Below are positions 54,956 through 64,000 of a DNA stretch of 64,000 bases, one piece after another. The notes under the pieces were generated by a model. It saw nothing but the letters and a program-made list of their open reading frames with translations. It was not told the origin of the DNA and did not search any database. Position 1 is the first letter of the stretch. Each line of letters begins with the position of its first letter. The DNA is from Nephrocerus scutellatus (lineage: Eukaryota > Arthropoda > Insecta > Diptera > Pipunculidae). Where the stretch lies: assembly GCA_947095585.1 (NCBI GenBank), contig OX352762.1:12627969-12691968 (forward strand). Direction: 5' to 3'. Position numbers and translations under genes: made by a program.

Positions 54956-55325
54956 AATTTCTTGGAACCTCTATTGAAAAATGCGGTCCTCAGGAACTAG
55001 TTGACGTCTTTGTTTAAGGCCAACAACTCGACAGTGAATTGTATCGGTTTCGTTTTATTACCAGGCCGAACAAACGAAAATGGTACGCACAACTATCGAG
55101 CTTATCAAATGTTGCGAATTTCACAAAACTTATGTTTTTCTTAAGTTGTACCTTGAGTGAAAAAGTTGGATTTCTTGACGATCTTCTGTGGTTCTTCGTA
55201 GATTGTCCAAGTTCTCCGGAGCAACTTCCAATTCAAGCTTTTGGTGAAGATTTTCCATTACACAGAAAACAGTAAACACGTCTGTTACAGTGAGACGGAA
55301 AACGTTTCTACCTTTTAAAGTGTAA
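54956..55325. other. Unassigned insert between two family B pieces
   Basis: 370 bases with no motif and no second copy in the window. It separates the C-terminal cut of one family B piece from the linker of the next. Confidence 0.4.
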
Positions 55326-56190
55326 GTCTTAGGGATGAAATGGCTGGCGTAGAAAAAAAATGGACACACCTTAAAAATGCTGTCATTAGTACTGCTGACT
55401 CCATCTTAGGCAGTAGTCGTAAATATTGGAACGACTGGCTCGATGGTGAATAAAATCTAGCGACTGAATGAAAGAATGTTGCCTACCGAGCAAAGCAAAG
55501 AACAATATAAAGAGCTCAGATGATGTAAACTGTTTTCACCGGCAAAAGAAAGAAGCCTGGGAGAAGAATCTCATCCATATGAAGCAGTGTTGACCATATT
55601 GTTCATACTGCAAAAATAATGATAGTGATCTGAGCGCTGATCTTAAAGGCATTTTCGATCGATGGGAAGAGCACTTTCTAAATAGCTATATCTAACTGAG
55701 GAAATGGAAGCTCCACTAAGGCTCGATCACCACGCTATGCTGCTACCACCACCAAGCACAGATGGAGTTAACAGAGCTATAAATCCGCTCAAGAACAATA
55801 ATACCTGTAGCATAGCATCCCAGTGGACCTGCTAAATTAGTAGGTTCAGCAATTCATGCAATAATGCAAGTGTAGGAAAAAGAATCAATGCCATAAGACT
55901 GGCGAAAAGCATCCTATGCTCGATATATAAGAAGGAAGATATAACAACATGCAGCAATTAGCGCCGTATATGGTTGTTGAGTTCCCCGTATACGATTTTC
56001 TTGTCTATCTCTTAAGACAGGACATTCCCATACACTAAAGTAATTATTTCCACATACTAGTATACCATCATCCCAGGCAAATCCATAATTGGTCAGATTT
56101 TCACCCTCAGGCAGGTGGTGGAAAAATTTCTAGATTTCAAAAACTCACTTTACCAGTTGTTTATAGCTTTAAAGTCACCTTAATAACATT
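55326..56190 (+). mobile_element. Second plus-strand family B fragment (linker and RT start)
   Basis: HTLKNAVISTADSILGSSRK YWNDWLDGE-like sequence at 55370-55455 restarts the linker. KKEAWEKNLIH, LKGIFDRWEEHFLNS (55640-55690) and the FTLRQVVEKFLDFKNSLYQL FIALKSP segment at 56095-56180 follow, in three frames. It is cut at about 56190 by a family A copy. Confidence 0.75.
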
Positions 56191-56529
56191 GTCAAACTAA
56201 AGCTGGTACACTGGCTTTACACGGCGGTAGTGATACCAATACTACTGTATGGGGTGGCCTGCTATGGAAAAAAGCACGTATATAATTATATTGGGGAAGG
56301 TACAAAGAGCGGCCTGTATGCTTATAAGCGGGGCGCTGAGATCTACACCAACTTGCGCTCTGGAGGTTATGCTCCAGCTGATCCCACTAGATATATTTGG
56401 CAAACAGAAAGCGGCAATTACAGCTACGCAACTGTTAGCTGTCAATCAGTGCAGAAGTCTTCAAAAAGGACACTCCACCATAACTAAATCGCTAAAGCAG
56501 GAGCTGCGAAACTGGATTACATAACACCA

Positions 56530-57170
56530 TTGTTATGCTTTCAAAAAGGTTTTCGGACAACAATACCCTCCAGAGAAGACTGGAAGAGTGGATCCGTAAC
56601 CGATAACGAAACAATTCAGTTTTTCACTGATGGCTCTAAGCTATACGGTAAAGTAGGAGCAGGAGTCTTCTGTGATAAGCTGAAAGTAAGCATCTCTGTC
56701 CGTCTACCTGCAGCGTATACCAGGCTGAGGTGATAGCGATTGAAGAGGTAATGAGTTGGCTGAAACATAATGTATTATCCTCAAAGAAGATTATCATTTA
56801 TGTGGACAGTCAGGCGGCCATAAAATCGTTGGAGGCGGTCTCGCTGAAATCTATGGTGGCGTTGAGCTGTCACTCCTCTCTTAATGAAATGAGTGTGCAG
56901 TTCAATATAAGGATCATTTGGGTCCCGGGCCATACAGATGTTGAGGGGAACTGCAGGGCGCACGAGTTAGCTAGACTTGGTACGACTCTCCAGCTACTAC
57001 CGGAAAGGGCGGAGGTAGGGAGTTCTATCACAACGCTGAAATTTGAGCATCGGAAAGAGGCAGAAACAATAACAAATGTAAGGTGGGAAAACACCGACAC
57101 TTGCAATATTTCAAGACAGGTCTGGCCGAAGCTGGACTTGCGCTTATTTCCCTACAAAGACGTGAACTAA
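56530..57170 (+). pseudogene. Family A RNase H domain (best preserved)
   Basis: TIQFFTDGSKLYGKVGAGVF holds catalytic Asp 1, EVIAIEEVMSWLKHN the Glu (spanning a frame change at 56725-56735), and IIIYVDSQAAIKSLEAVSLK Asp 2. IRIIWVPGHTDVEGNCRAHE LARLG keeps the His but has His where the last Asp (ADELA) is usual. The C-terminal part leads through DTCNISRQVWPKLDLRL into the knuckle frame. RNase H of such elements degrades the RNA strand after copying. Confidence 0.82.
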
Positions 57171-57430
57171 GAACGGTTGTAGTGATAACGACAGGACACT
57201 GCCTTCTAGGGAAACACGCGAGAAGGATGCGTGTCGAATATAATGACTTCTGCAGAAGTTGCATGGATGAGAAGGAGAAAGAGACCGTAGAACATCTTCT
57301 TTGCTCATGTCCGGCACTAATGCACAGAAGGCACAAACACTTGGGTAAGCGGATAATGAATAACCTATCAGATCTCGAAAACGACAAAGTGATACTTCGA
57401 TTCATTAAGAGCTCTGAATGGATCTTCTGA
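57083..57430 (+). pseudogene. Family A C-terminal CCHC knuckle region
   Basis: VVVITTGHCLLGKHARRMRV, then FCRSCMDEKEKETVEHLLCS CPALMHRRHKHLG and ENDKVILRFIKSSEWIF with a natural stop at 57428-57430. The C-x2-C-x(9-10)-H-x3-C spacing fits a single zinc knuckle, probably binding element RNA or target DNA. Confidence 0.82.
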
Positions 57431-57511
57431 AAAGGGGATCCTGCGGTAACACAAAGGACCGCGAATGGTCTAAGTGAGCATTAGCTGCCACCGCAACCTA
57501 ACCTAACCAAA

Positions 57512-59404
57512 CATTGTCAAAATAGAATTTTATAAAGCAAGTAGTCATAATAAACTTTGGTATTGTGCTAAGTAAACCTACAAGTTCTTCAACGTTCCCG
57601 CTTTCCCGCTTGAAAAATACATATACACGCTTTATACCGCCACAACATTCTGAGCTTCAGCAAGGCTGGTCGTCAAGCTTCATAGGTATTATACAGCTTA
57701 ACTTAAAAATGGATTCACATCTTTAACTGCAATTGTGTCATGTCGGTTGCAACATTTTTGTCCTTCTAAATTTGTCCCTAATATACAAAGAGTATTGTTT
57801 ACACTAAACGCGGCAAATTTCGTTTTATTAGTTGCCTTCCATGTTATGTGGGATTAAAACTTAAAAAAATAGTTATCTGTACAAAATTATTTTCGCCATT
57901 ACCATGATATGACACTGTAGCGCTTTCGTCCTTGCAATGTTTGCGCGTTTGCCAACAGCGTATATCTACCAGTACGTACATGGTGCATCTTAATTTTCTA
58001 GGTTAAAATATAGTATTATGCGCATATTACAAACAGTAGACGAAGAACAAGAATTTTTTGATGACATTCATATTTATGTACATAGTTAGTATAGGGGAGT
58101 GCAACAAGCGGATCCAGTACATCGCTCTTTCCCAATAACCCCGACCCCTATTTGAACAGTGTAGTGAAAGAATGCATGCAACACGATATGTGATTTCACA
58201 TTGATTCACTAGTTGTAGTCGTAGTCGCATTTATCCATGAATTGTGGCATCCTTTGACGGCACCATAAAAGCTCAAGTCGCAGTATTTCATACAGCGGAT
58301 CAAACATCTACAGTCAGCCACTCTCATTTAGTACACCTTGGCTCGTAGGTGCTGCAAAATTTACGACATAGTAGAAGAGAAGCACTCTGTGATGCTTACC
58401 TCACCATTTACTTGCATGTCAAGGTGGATCGTCGTTAAATAAGCGAACGAATGCAAAAAGGATATACTGTTAAGTAAGATACATGTATATTATACTACTT
58501 CAGGCTCTAAACTATCTAACGTTTGTGGCATATGCAAGTATAAATTAAAGTGCGGGCAGACAACAATTTTATTTCTCAATGCCATGTTGCCGTTGGTTTT
58601 TATTTCAGCTCTATGCACAGGACATCCGAATACTAAGTTTATAGCATGGCTCTATACCGCATTTAGCTTCGTTGTGTGCCCACTAGGCAAACAACTAGGA
58701 GAAAAGTGATAAATATTTGATTATTTCATGCAAAGATTTCACCTACCTTGAAGGTGCAAAGAATCCTCATAAGGACATCTTTTACCCCAAGTAACAAAAT
58801 AAAAAAAACTTTATCACTGACACGTTACGTCCATGTGTTTTTGTTTCTGTTTTGTTAAAAAAATTCATAATTTTATGTTTAAAGACAATAAAAATAGGGA
58901 AGGAACAATGCATAAAGTGCTCTAATTCCTTCCTCCTGAAGCTTTGTCGCCATCATATGTATACCCAGCTGACACAAGTGGCGACAGCAACTCTTTACAG
59001 CGCATTAATAATTCAGTTTGGTAAAAAAATGTCAGAGCAGATTGGGGTTAAGTAAAAAACTTATCACTTGCAACAGTGCCAATATAAGAAAGGACTTATG
59101 TATGTACAGTGGTTTCAATAGTCACATTTTTCGGTTAAATGCCTTTGGACAGTTCTTAAAAGAAGTACTATACGAGTATTTGTCTCCTAGACAAATGACT
59201 TATTATATACGTACCCTACAGTTTTTGCATATAGTTTCATGTAAGATGGAATACACCACATTTTTATGGGTGTATCTATATCTGCAATTACACTGTGATT
59301 TCACTAGATAAAAGTTAGGCCCTTTTGAGCCTGATTCTTTGCTGAGTTGTAATTATGTGGCTTCATCTTTTATTTGCAACACTTTGCACTCTTTGTTCCT
59401 TTGA
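57512..59404. other. Spacer, nothing recognised
   Basis: 1.9 kb AT-rich sequence without domain-bearing frames or repeats matched elsewhere. Confidence 0.5.
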
Positions 59405-61290
59405 TGTAACTTAATCATCATCATATTTGGCTCTACAACCGGGGTCCGGTCCTGGCCTCCCGCAAAAAGTCTCGCCACCGGTCCCGATTTCGAGCCGATG
59501 TCATCCAGTTTGGCATCCCTAAACTCTGGGCATCCTGGTCTACGCCATCCTTCCAGCGTAGGCTTGGCCGGCCTCGCTGTCGTGTTCCATAAATACTTTC
59601 GCAAAGGACTTTCCGAGCAGGATCATCTTCACTCATGCGAGCTAGGTGTCCTGCCCACCGGAGCCTACCGAGCTTAATTTTCTTCACGATGTCGACATCG
59701 CGGTAACGCTCGTAGATCACATCATTATAGAGTCTCCGGAATCGTCCTTCCTCACATACGGGGCCAACAATTCTCCGTAAGACTTTTCTCTCGAACGCGG
59801 CTAAGAGGTCCGAATGCTTTTTGCTAAGCACCCAAGTCTCGGATCCATATGTAAGTACTGGTATGACCATTGTCTTATATATCAGCAGCTTGGATGTTAT
59901 GGTTAAGTTCCTGGATTTAAAGAGTCTTGACAGGCTATAGTAGGCTTTGTTGGCTTTAAGCAACCGTGCGCGTATTTCTGGTTCCATGCTGTTATCGGCT
60001 GCTATAGTTGACCCGAGGATTGCACTACTTCAAATGTGCGCTCCACTATCTGAATCGAGGGACCAATGTTGGCTCTTCTAGTCGCAGGCGTGGCCACCAT
60101 GTACTTTGTTTTGCTCTCATTTATGTGCAGCCCCAGATTTCATGCCGCCTACTCTATCTGGATGAAAGCTTCCTGTATAGCTCTTTGGTTTCTACCAACG
60201 ATGTCAATATCGTCTGCGTAAGCCAATATCTGAATGGACTTATAGAGGATTGTTCCTCTCGCCGTTACATCAGAGTCTTGGATCACGCATCACTTTCTCT
60301 CCAAAGCCAGGTTGCCGGTGTTTTTTCGTATCTTCTGAGCTCTTTATAATCGTCATCGCGTGCCCTCGTTCTATGAGATGTTTGCGTTGCTTGGTACACA
60401 ACATTCTTACATTCCGTCGCTATCTTACAGTCGTCAACGAACCAGTCGTTCCGATCTCTACGTCTACTGCCTGAGATGGAGTCAGCAGTCCTAATGACAG
60501 TATTCTTAAGGCGTATACTTCTCTTCTACGCGCGATATCTCAGCCCCAGGACTTACTCTCCCTGCATTTAGGGCGAGTCCTAATGCTTGACTGTAGTTGT
60601 TTCTGGTCTCTTCGTGGCGAAGGGTTGACTCAAACCCGATTCGCGGATGTAGTCATTCGTGATAATGCAATCCGCACTCGGAGCACCATACCAACAATGT
60701 CGACGCTGGCACCTCGGTACGTTCCTACTGTCAGGTTCGGGTTGTGGCGGCGGTCTATCAACACGTGGTCTGGTTGCGAGTGGATCCATCAGGAGATACC
60801 CAGGTGGCTTTGTGAATATTTTTACGCGCAAACCTTGTGCTCGCAACGACCAAATAATAGCTTGCTGATATCTCTATGACTCTTGTCTATCGTCATTAGT
60901 GTTCTCGTGTAATGGTTGCCAATGAACTGGCTCCCTACCTATTTTTGCATTCATATCTCCCAGAATGATTTTTACATCATACTGAGGTCAGGCATGGAGT
61001 TCCCGTTCGACTGATTCAAAGAATTCTTCATCATCTGGGGAATCGTATGTAGGTGCGTGAACGTTTATGAGGCTTATGTTTTTAAATCTGCCCTGTAGGT
61101 GATGGGTGCATAGCCGTTTATTTACTGCTTTAATGCCGATAACGCTTGGTTTCACTCTTTTGCTGACTAGAAACCCCACCTTGACCACATGATCTCTTGC
61201 TTGACAGCTATAATATATATTATATTCTGATCATCATTCCCCGCCCACCACCTCTCCAGTCTATACAGTTAGCGCACGTTTCATGAAATA
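59405..61290 (-). mobile_element. Family B element, EN plus C-terminus, RT deleted, (GAT)n 3' end
   Basis: Minus strand: EN (61290-60640, NKRLCTHHLQGRFKNISLIN VHAPTYDSPDDEEFFESVER, then FARKNIHKATWVSPDGSTRN Q), linker (60640-60320), a deletion, thumb (60310-60010, AIQEAFIQIE, LHINESKTKYMVATPATRR) and an open 184-codon C-terminus (59987-59433). The 3' end at 59412-59420 is a GAT repeat next to GAGCCAAATAT. RT motifs A to C are missing, as at 26529-27545 but with different breakpoints. Confidence 0.83.
59433..59987 (-). pseudogene. Family B C-terminal region, 184 codons open
   Basis: MEPEIRARLLKANKAYYSLS RLFKSRNLTITSKLL, VLTYGSETWVLSKKHSDLLA AFERKVLRRIVGPVCEE, then RRLYNDVIYERYRDVDIVKK IKLGRLRWAGHLARMSEDDP ARKVLCESIYGTRQRGRPSL and RNRDRWRDFLREA. 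This is the cleanest version of the family B C-terminus and the reference for the copies at 11320 and 26529. Confidence 0.82.
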
Positions 61291-61439
61291 AATTCATAAA
61301 TCGTCGTCATTCATCAGTGTATTCGAGTCTGATTTAGGGTTCCGTAATAAAGTTTTTTTATGGTTGAGGTTATTGGCCTCGCGCCAACCTTACTTTTAAC
61401 AGACTAGAGGAAAATTACCGGCGGCCACAACGTGGAAGT
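61291..61439. other. Short spacer
   Basis: No feature seen. Confidence 0.35.
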
Positions 61440-61570
61440 TTAATTGCACTTTTACCAGTTAAGGATAGCTACGGCCATCTGCAAATCTAGAGCATTCTGT
61501 GTTATTCGCCCTATTCTGCTGATGGCTGACCGCCATATCCATATATCTTTCCAAACTTGACTCATACGAG
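61440..61570 (-). repeat. Dispersed repeat also present at 3575-3725
   Basis: Same orientation as the first copy. The minus-strand frame runs on upstream to about 61716 (KDELDAMFAEKRPHRIEN, then WKDIWIWRSAISRIGRITQN ALDLQMAVAILNW and stop). Possibly a protein C-terminus of an unknown multicopy element. Confidence 0.55.
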
Positions 61571-61879
61571 CATGGCCTGAAGCGTTTTCGATTCGATGTG
61601 GCCGTTTTTCCGCAAACATAGCGTCCAACTCGTCTTTCATTTGCATAGGCGTTTCCCATTAAAAAACAAATATTTAATAACAGCACCATACCTGATTTTT
61701 TCACAAAAACACTCACATCGATTCACTCAAACAACACCTGCCCCTCCAAAATATCTGCAATTTTTGAGTACCTTTCAAAAGAAGTGCAAATACGTTATCT
61801 AGTTATTGTTGACGAATGTTGCTATCTTCATGTTCATGTCGGTAACTTTTTAAACTACCCTCGTAGTTCCTAACCTTTC

Positions 61880-62400
61880 TTTTTTAAATATCCTTCGGGT
61901 TTTGGCATCCAGTCTAATATCGAGGCATTTCTTGAGAGGTTGCATGATACACGTTCGGCAAAGATCTTTTGCGAGTCAAGCTGTTCAGCCATATATTTTT
62001 TTTAAACTGAAAGTAAGTAATGATGATAAGAGTCAGTGTTTTCTAGTCGGAAGGTGCAGACATCCGGAATATTAGAGGCGTGTGTCGTCGTTGGTCCGAG
62101 GAAACAGTATGCATGCTAAAGTCACATTCGTTCCTTCTTTCCAACGTTGCCATTAAAATCACCTAACACAACCTTAGTATAACAAATTGGAAAATTGCTT
62201 GTAAGTTTTGCAAGGACCTCGTAGAAACAACCTTTGCAGTCAACGTGGTAGATAAATATCACAGCTTTTTTACCTTTCCATTCCCGCACTTCCCACAGTT
62301 ATGTCAACTATGTTATGTTATGTCAACTTAGTTTCTGAATAGGGACTGCGCTAATTGTTCGGCTGCTCGTGGTTTGTTGCGAGTCCGGACATTCCATGTG
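61880..62400 (-). mobile_element. Family H endonuclease fragment (RTE-like)
   Basis: Minus strand: ICTWNVRTRNKPRAAEQLAQ SLF at 62395-62330, the N-terminal EN block, then after frame changes LAKLTSNFPICYTKVVLGDF NGNVGKKE at about 62215-62130 with the catalytic GDFN. It continues as LDWMPKPEGYLKKK near 61920. About 100 residues including the Glu block are lost. It differs from the families B and C EN domains. Confidence 0.7.
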
Positions 62401-62982
62401 CAGATCTGGAAATCTGGAAAGGGCTTTCATTATAGTGAATCTGTCAATATGCGTCATACTGTTTGATGTATCCTTCGACAAAAGAAGCCGGGTATGGCGG
62501 TGTTGGTTCGAATCTCCAAAGAAGTAAAATTAACTGGTATTAAGTGAAGGGTAAGTGTTTTCGATTTGCTACTCCACTATGACCTGTCGACCATGTGAGG
62601 TCCTTCTGTAGATACTAGATCCGCGATCATACAGCTCTAAGTTCCATTGTTTTAAACGCGTGATACACTCCGGCGCGAGAAGGCTTACCCCAAGGAAAGG
62701 AACATGAAGACGCATAATAGAATATACATAGTGTTGCTCTTTGTTGTTGACAATCAATACAATACAATACAGAAGCCATGCTCTTATCCACTGATGCAAG
62801 GCGCCAAACAAAGATCGAATAGACCCACAGCAAATAAACACACTGGCGTGTTTCGGTCAGAGGCTACTTATTCTGTAATAGAATGTAGTCGTTAGTTATT
62901 AGAAAAATGTTGTTCTTGCTTGGATAATTGAACAACAACTTCTCATTCACAATTTTATCTAAATGCTGTTTCTGAACTCCAC
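62401..62982. other. Spacer with a tRNA-like box B
   Basis: GGTTCGAATCTCC at about 62505-62517 looks like a pol III box B, but no box A is found at the right distance. This may be a SINE scrap. No other feature. Confidence 0.35.
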
Positions 62983-63112
62983 AGTACCCATCCAATTCGG
63001 TTTCTATCCCACCACACAACCACCACCACCTGATGATTGCAGAAAAAATGCATCTATGGGGAATCTTTTACGAACATCGGCTATTGTCAACATGGATGAC
63101 AGTAAAATAACA
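62983..63112 (+). CDS. Weak candidate internal exon of an unknown host gene
   Basis: Acceptor AACTCCACAG at 62982 follows a TCTAAAT branch-like element. The frame PIQFGFYPTTQPPPPDDCRK, NASMGNLLRTSAIVNMDDSK ITEG is open and has a protein-like composition. Possible donors are GTAAAA at 63101 and GTACAT at about 63118; both are poor. The frame also runs to a stop at 63154. I do not recognise it and it may be chance. Confidence 0.28.
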
Positions 63113-63154
63113 GAAGGAGTACATTTCTATTTTTTTTCTGAGCTTGGCAGCTAA

Positions 63155-64000
63155 TGGTGTCTAAAGGTCGCCCAACTAAGTATCTCACTGGAGCACACCG
63201 ACCACAGAAGTAGAGCTATAATAGAGGGAATAGAATAGAGACATCAGCACAAAGAAAAGCACAAGCGGGAAGCATACTCCCACTCAAATGTATGCATCTG
63301 TATGTTTATGAAATGTAAATAAAGTAGCGAGTTTATTTACGTAACTGACATTTTCACTGAGTTTGCCATTTTTCTGATATCCTTTTTGTTGTCCTTGCTT
63401 AGTTTCGAGCTGTGCGAGCACCTGTGTACGTTACAATGTATGTAATATGCCTGACATTTTTGAACGCCACATGGACAACAACGTGGTCCGTATCCCTATA
63501 ACAGAATTGAATTGATTAAGATGGCAGAATAAAGTATGTGCGTTTCAGAATATTCCTCTCAGATTTAATATACAATCTCTATAAACCTTTAGCTCTTTCC
63601 ATTTTGAATCCGGAACGAAAACCACAAAAGTTTTCTGGTGAACATTTTGCAAATGGAATGTAAATGGAAATCCACATAAACCCGAAATTTCATTCGTTTG
63701 CCTTCTTCGTCCTGCACATGTGTGTTGTAAACGGCAGTGCTCAAGAGCGCGATTTAAAGGTTGGTTTTACTCTAATTAAGGTTGCCTTATCAAAATTGAG
63801 AAATCTCCTCTCAGAAATTTGTTTTGCTTCGCCATCGCCATATTGCTGAGTATATAGGAAACCTAGGATAGTTACAGATTCGGTTAAGATGGTTTGCAAA
63901 TCTAATACACAATCACACTAAAGCTCGAGTACGATTTGGTAAGAGAACGCAAAACCGAACTCACGAGTGACAAATCTTAACTCTACCCAGAAAATGGAAG
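63155..64000. other. Spacer to the window edge
   Basis: AT-rich. The 61-codon plus-strand frame at 63664-63849 has a hydrophobic start but no splice or promoter context, and I do not call it a gene. Confidence 0.4.

Larger units (their letters stand above)
56195..57511 (+). mobile_element. Family A copy, 5' truncated, with native 3' end
   Basis: Contains the thumb (56230-56520, KVQRAACMLISGALRSTPTC ALEVMLQLIPLDIFGKQKAA), RNase H (56530-57170), the knuckle (57083-57430) and a 3' untranslated piece ending ACCGCAACCTAACCTAACC at 57493-57511. Only about two frame changes occur over 1.3 kb, so this is the youngest-looking family A copy and the best model for the family's 3' half. Confidence 0.87.

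Noticed and set aside
63664..63849. Short secreted protein (hydrophobic start)
   Set aside because: No TATA, intron or poly(A) context such as gene Y shows; ordinary chance frame.

Overview
This window reads as nuclear DNA of an insect, most plausibly a higher fly of tephritid type. That is inference from short ~65-base introns, a TATA-driven small secretory gene, AT-rich spacers and the mix of non-LTR retrotransposon families. There is no bacterial gene density, no operon and no rRNA.

Most recognisable sequence is a nested graveyard of non-LTR retrotransposons. I use working letters; clade names are from memory of motifs and need a search. Family A: RNase H-bearing, LOA/I-like, with endonuclease (EN), reverse transcriptase (RT), RNase H and a C-terminal CCHC knuckle (545-3520 +; 14890-18530 -; 28905-29040 -; 39340-39975 -; 41015-42790 -; 45111-47140 -; 56195-57511 +). 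Family B: RTE-like EN-RT with a (GAT)n 3' end (4605-6155 -; 11085-11250 +; 11320-11876 -; 26529-27545 -; 44600-45110 +; 53400-54955 +; 55326-56190 +; 59405-61290 -). Family C: a second RTE/SR2-like EN-RT (23005-23790, 25262-25875, 33135-35700 and a relative at 47995-49090, all -). Family D: a jockey-type element whose ORF is open for 815 codons (6782-9535 -). Family E: CR1/jockey-group elements (9640-10090 +; 11877-12600 +; 21450-22880 +; 26270-26525 +; 29270-31310 -; 31330-31910 -; 39085-39335 +; 49755-51345 +). Singletons: F (18780-19690 +), G nested in A (15350-16345 -), an EN fragment H (61880-62400 -), a mariner-type transposase relic (20638-21130 +) and a tRNA-derived SINE with target duplication (41340-41623).

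Two host genes are supported. Gene X (+) has an internal exon at 10250-10476 and a terminal exon at 24070-24301; their phases match exactly, so the 13.6 kb between them would be one intron packed with transposons. Gene Y (-), 40225-40517, encodes a 75-residue secreted peptide in two exons with a TATA box. A weak third exon candidate lies at 62983-63112.

The most novel item is S1: five sites carrying a ~140-155 base GC-rich tandem unit (CACGCG/ACACGCGACACGCG type). At two sites the array is bounded by the same non-repeat ends, and one of those interrupts a family E RT frame, so S1 moves as a unit; a DINE-1/helentron-like non-autonomous element with central tandem repeats is my best guess. Further tandem arrays lie at 37975-38840 and 51340-51980, with local duplications at 3048-3379 and 6471-6775.
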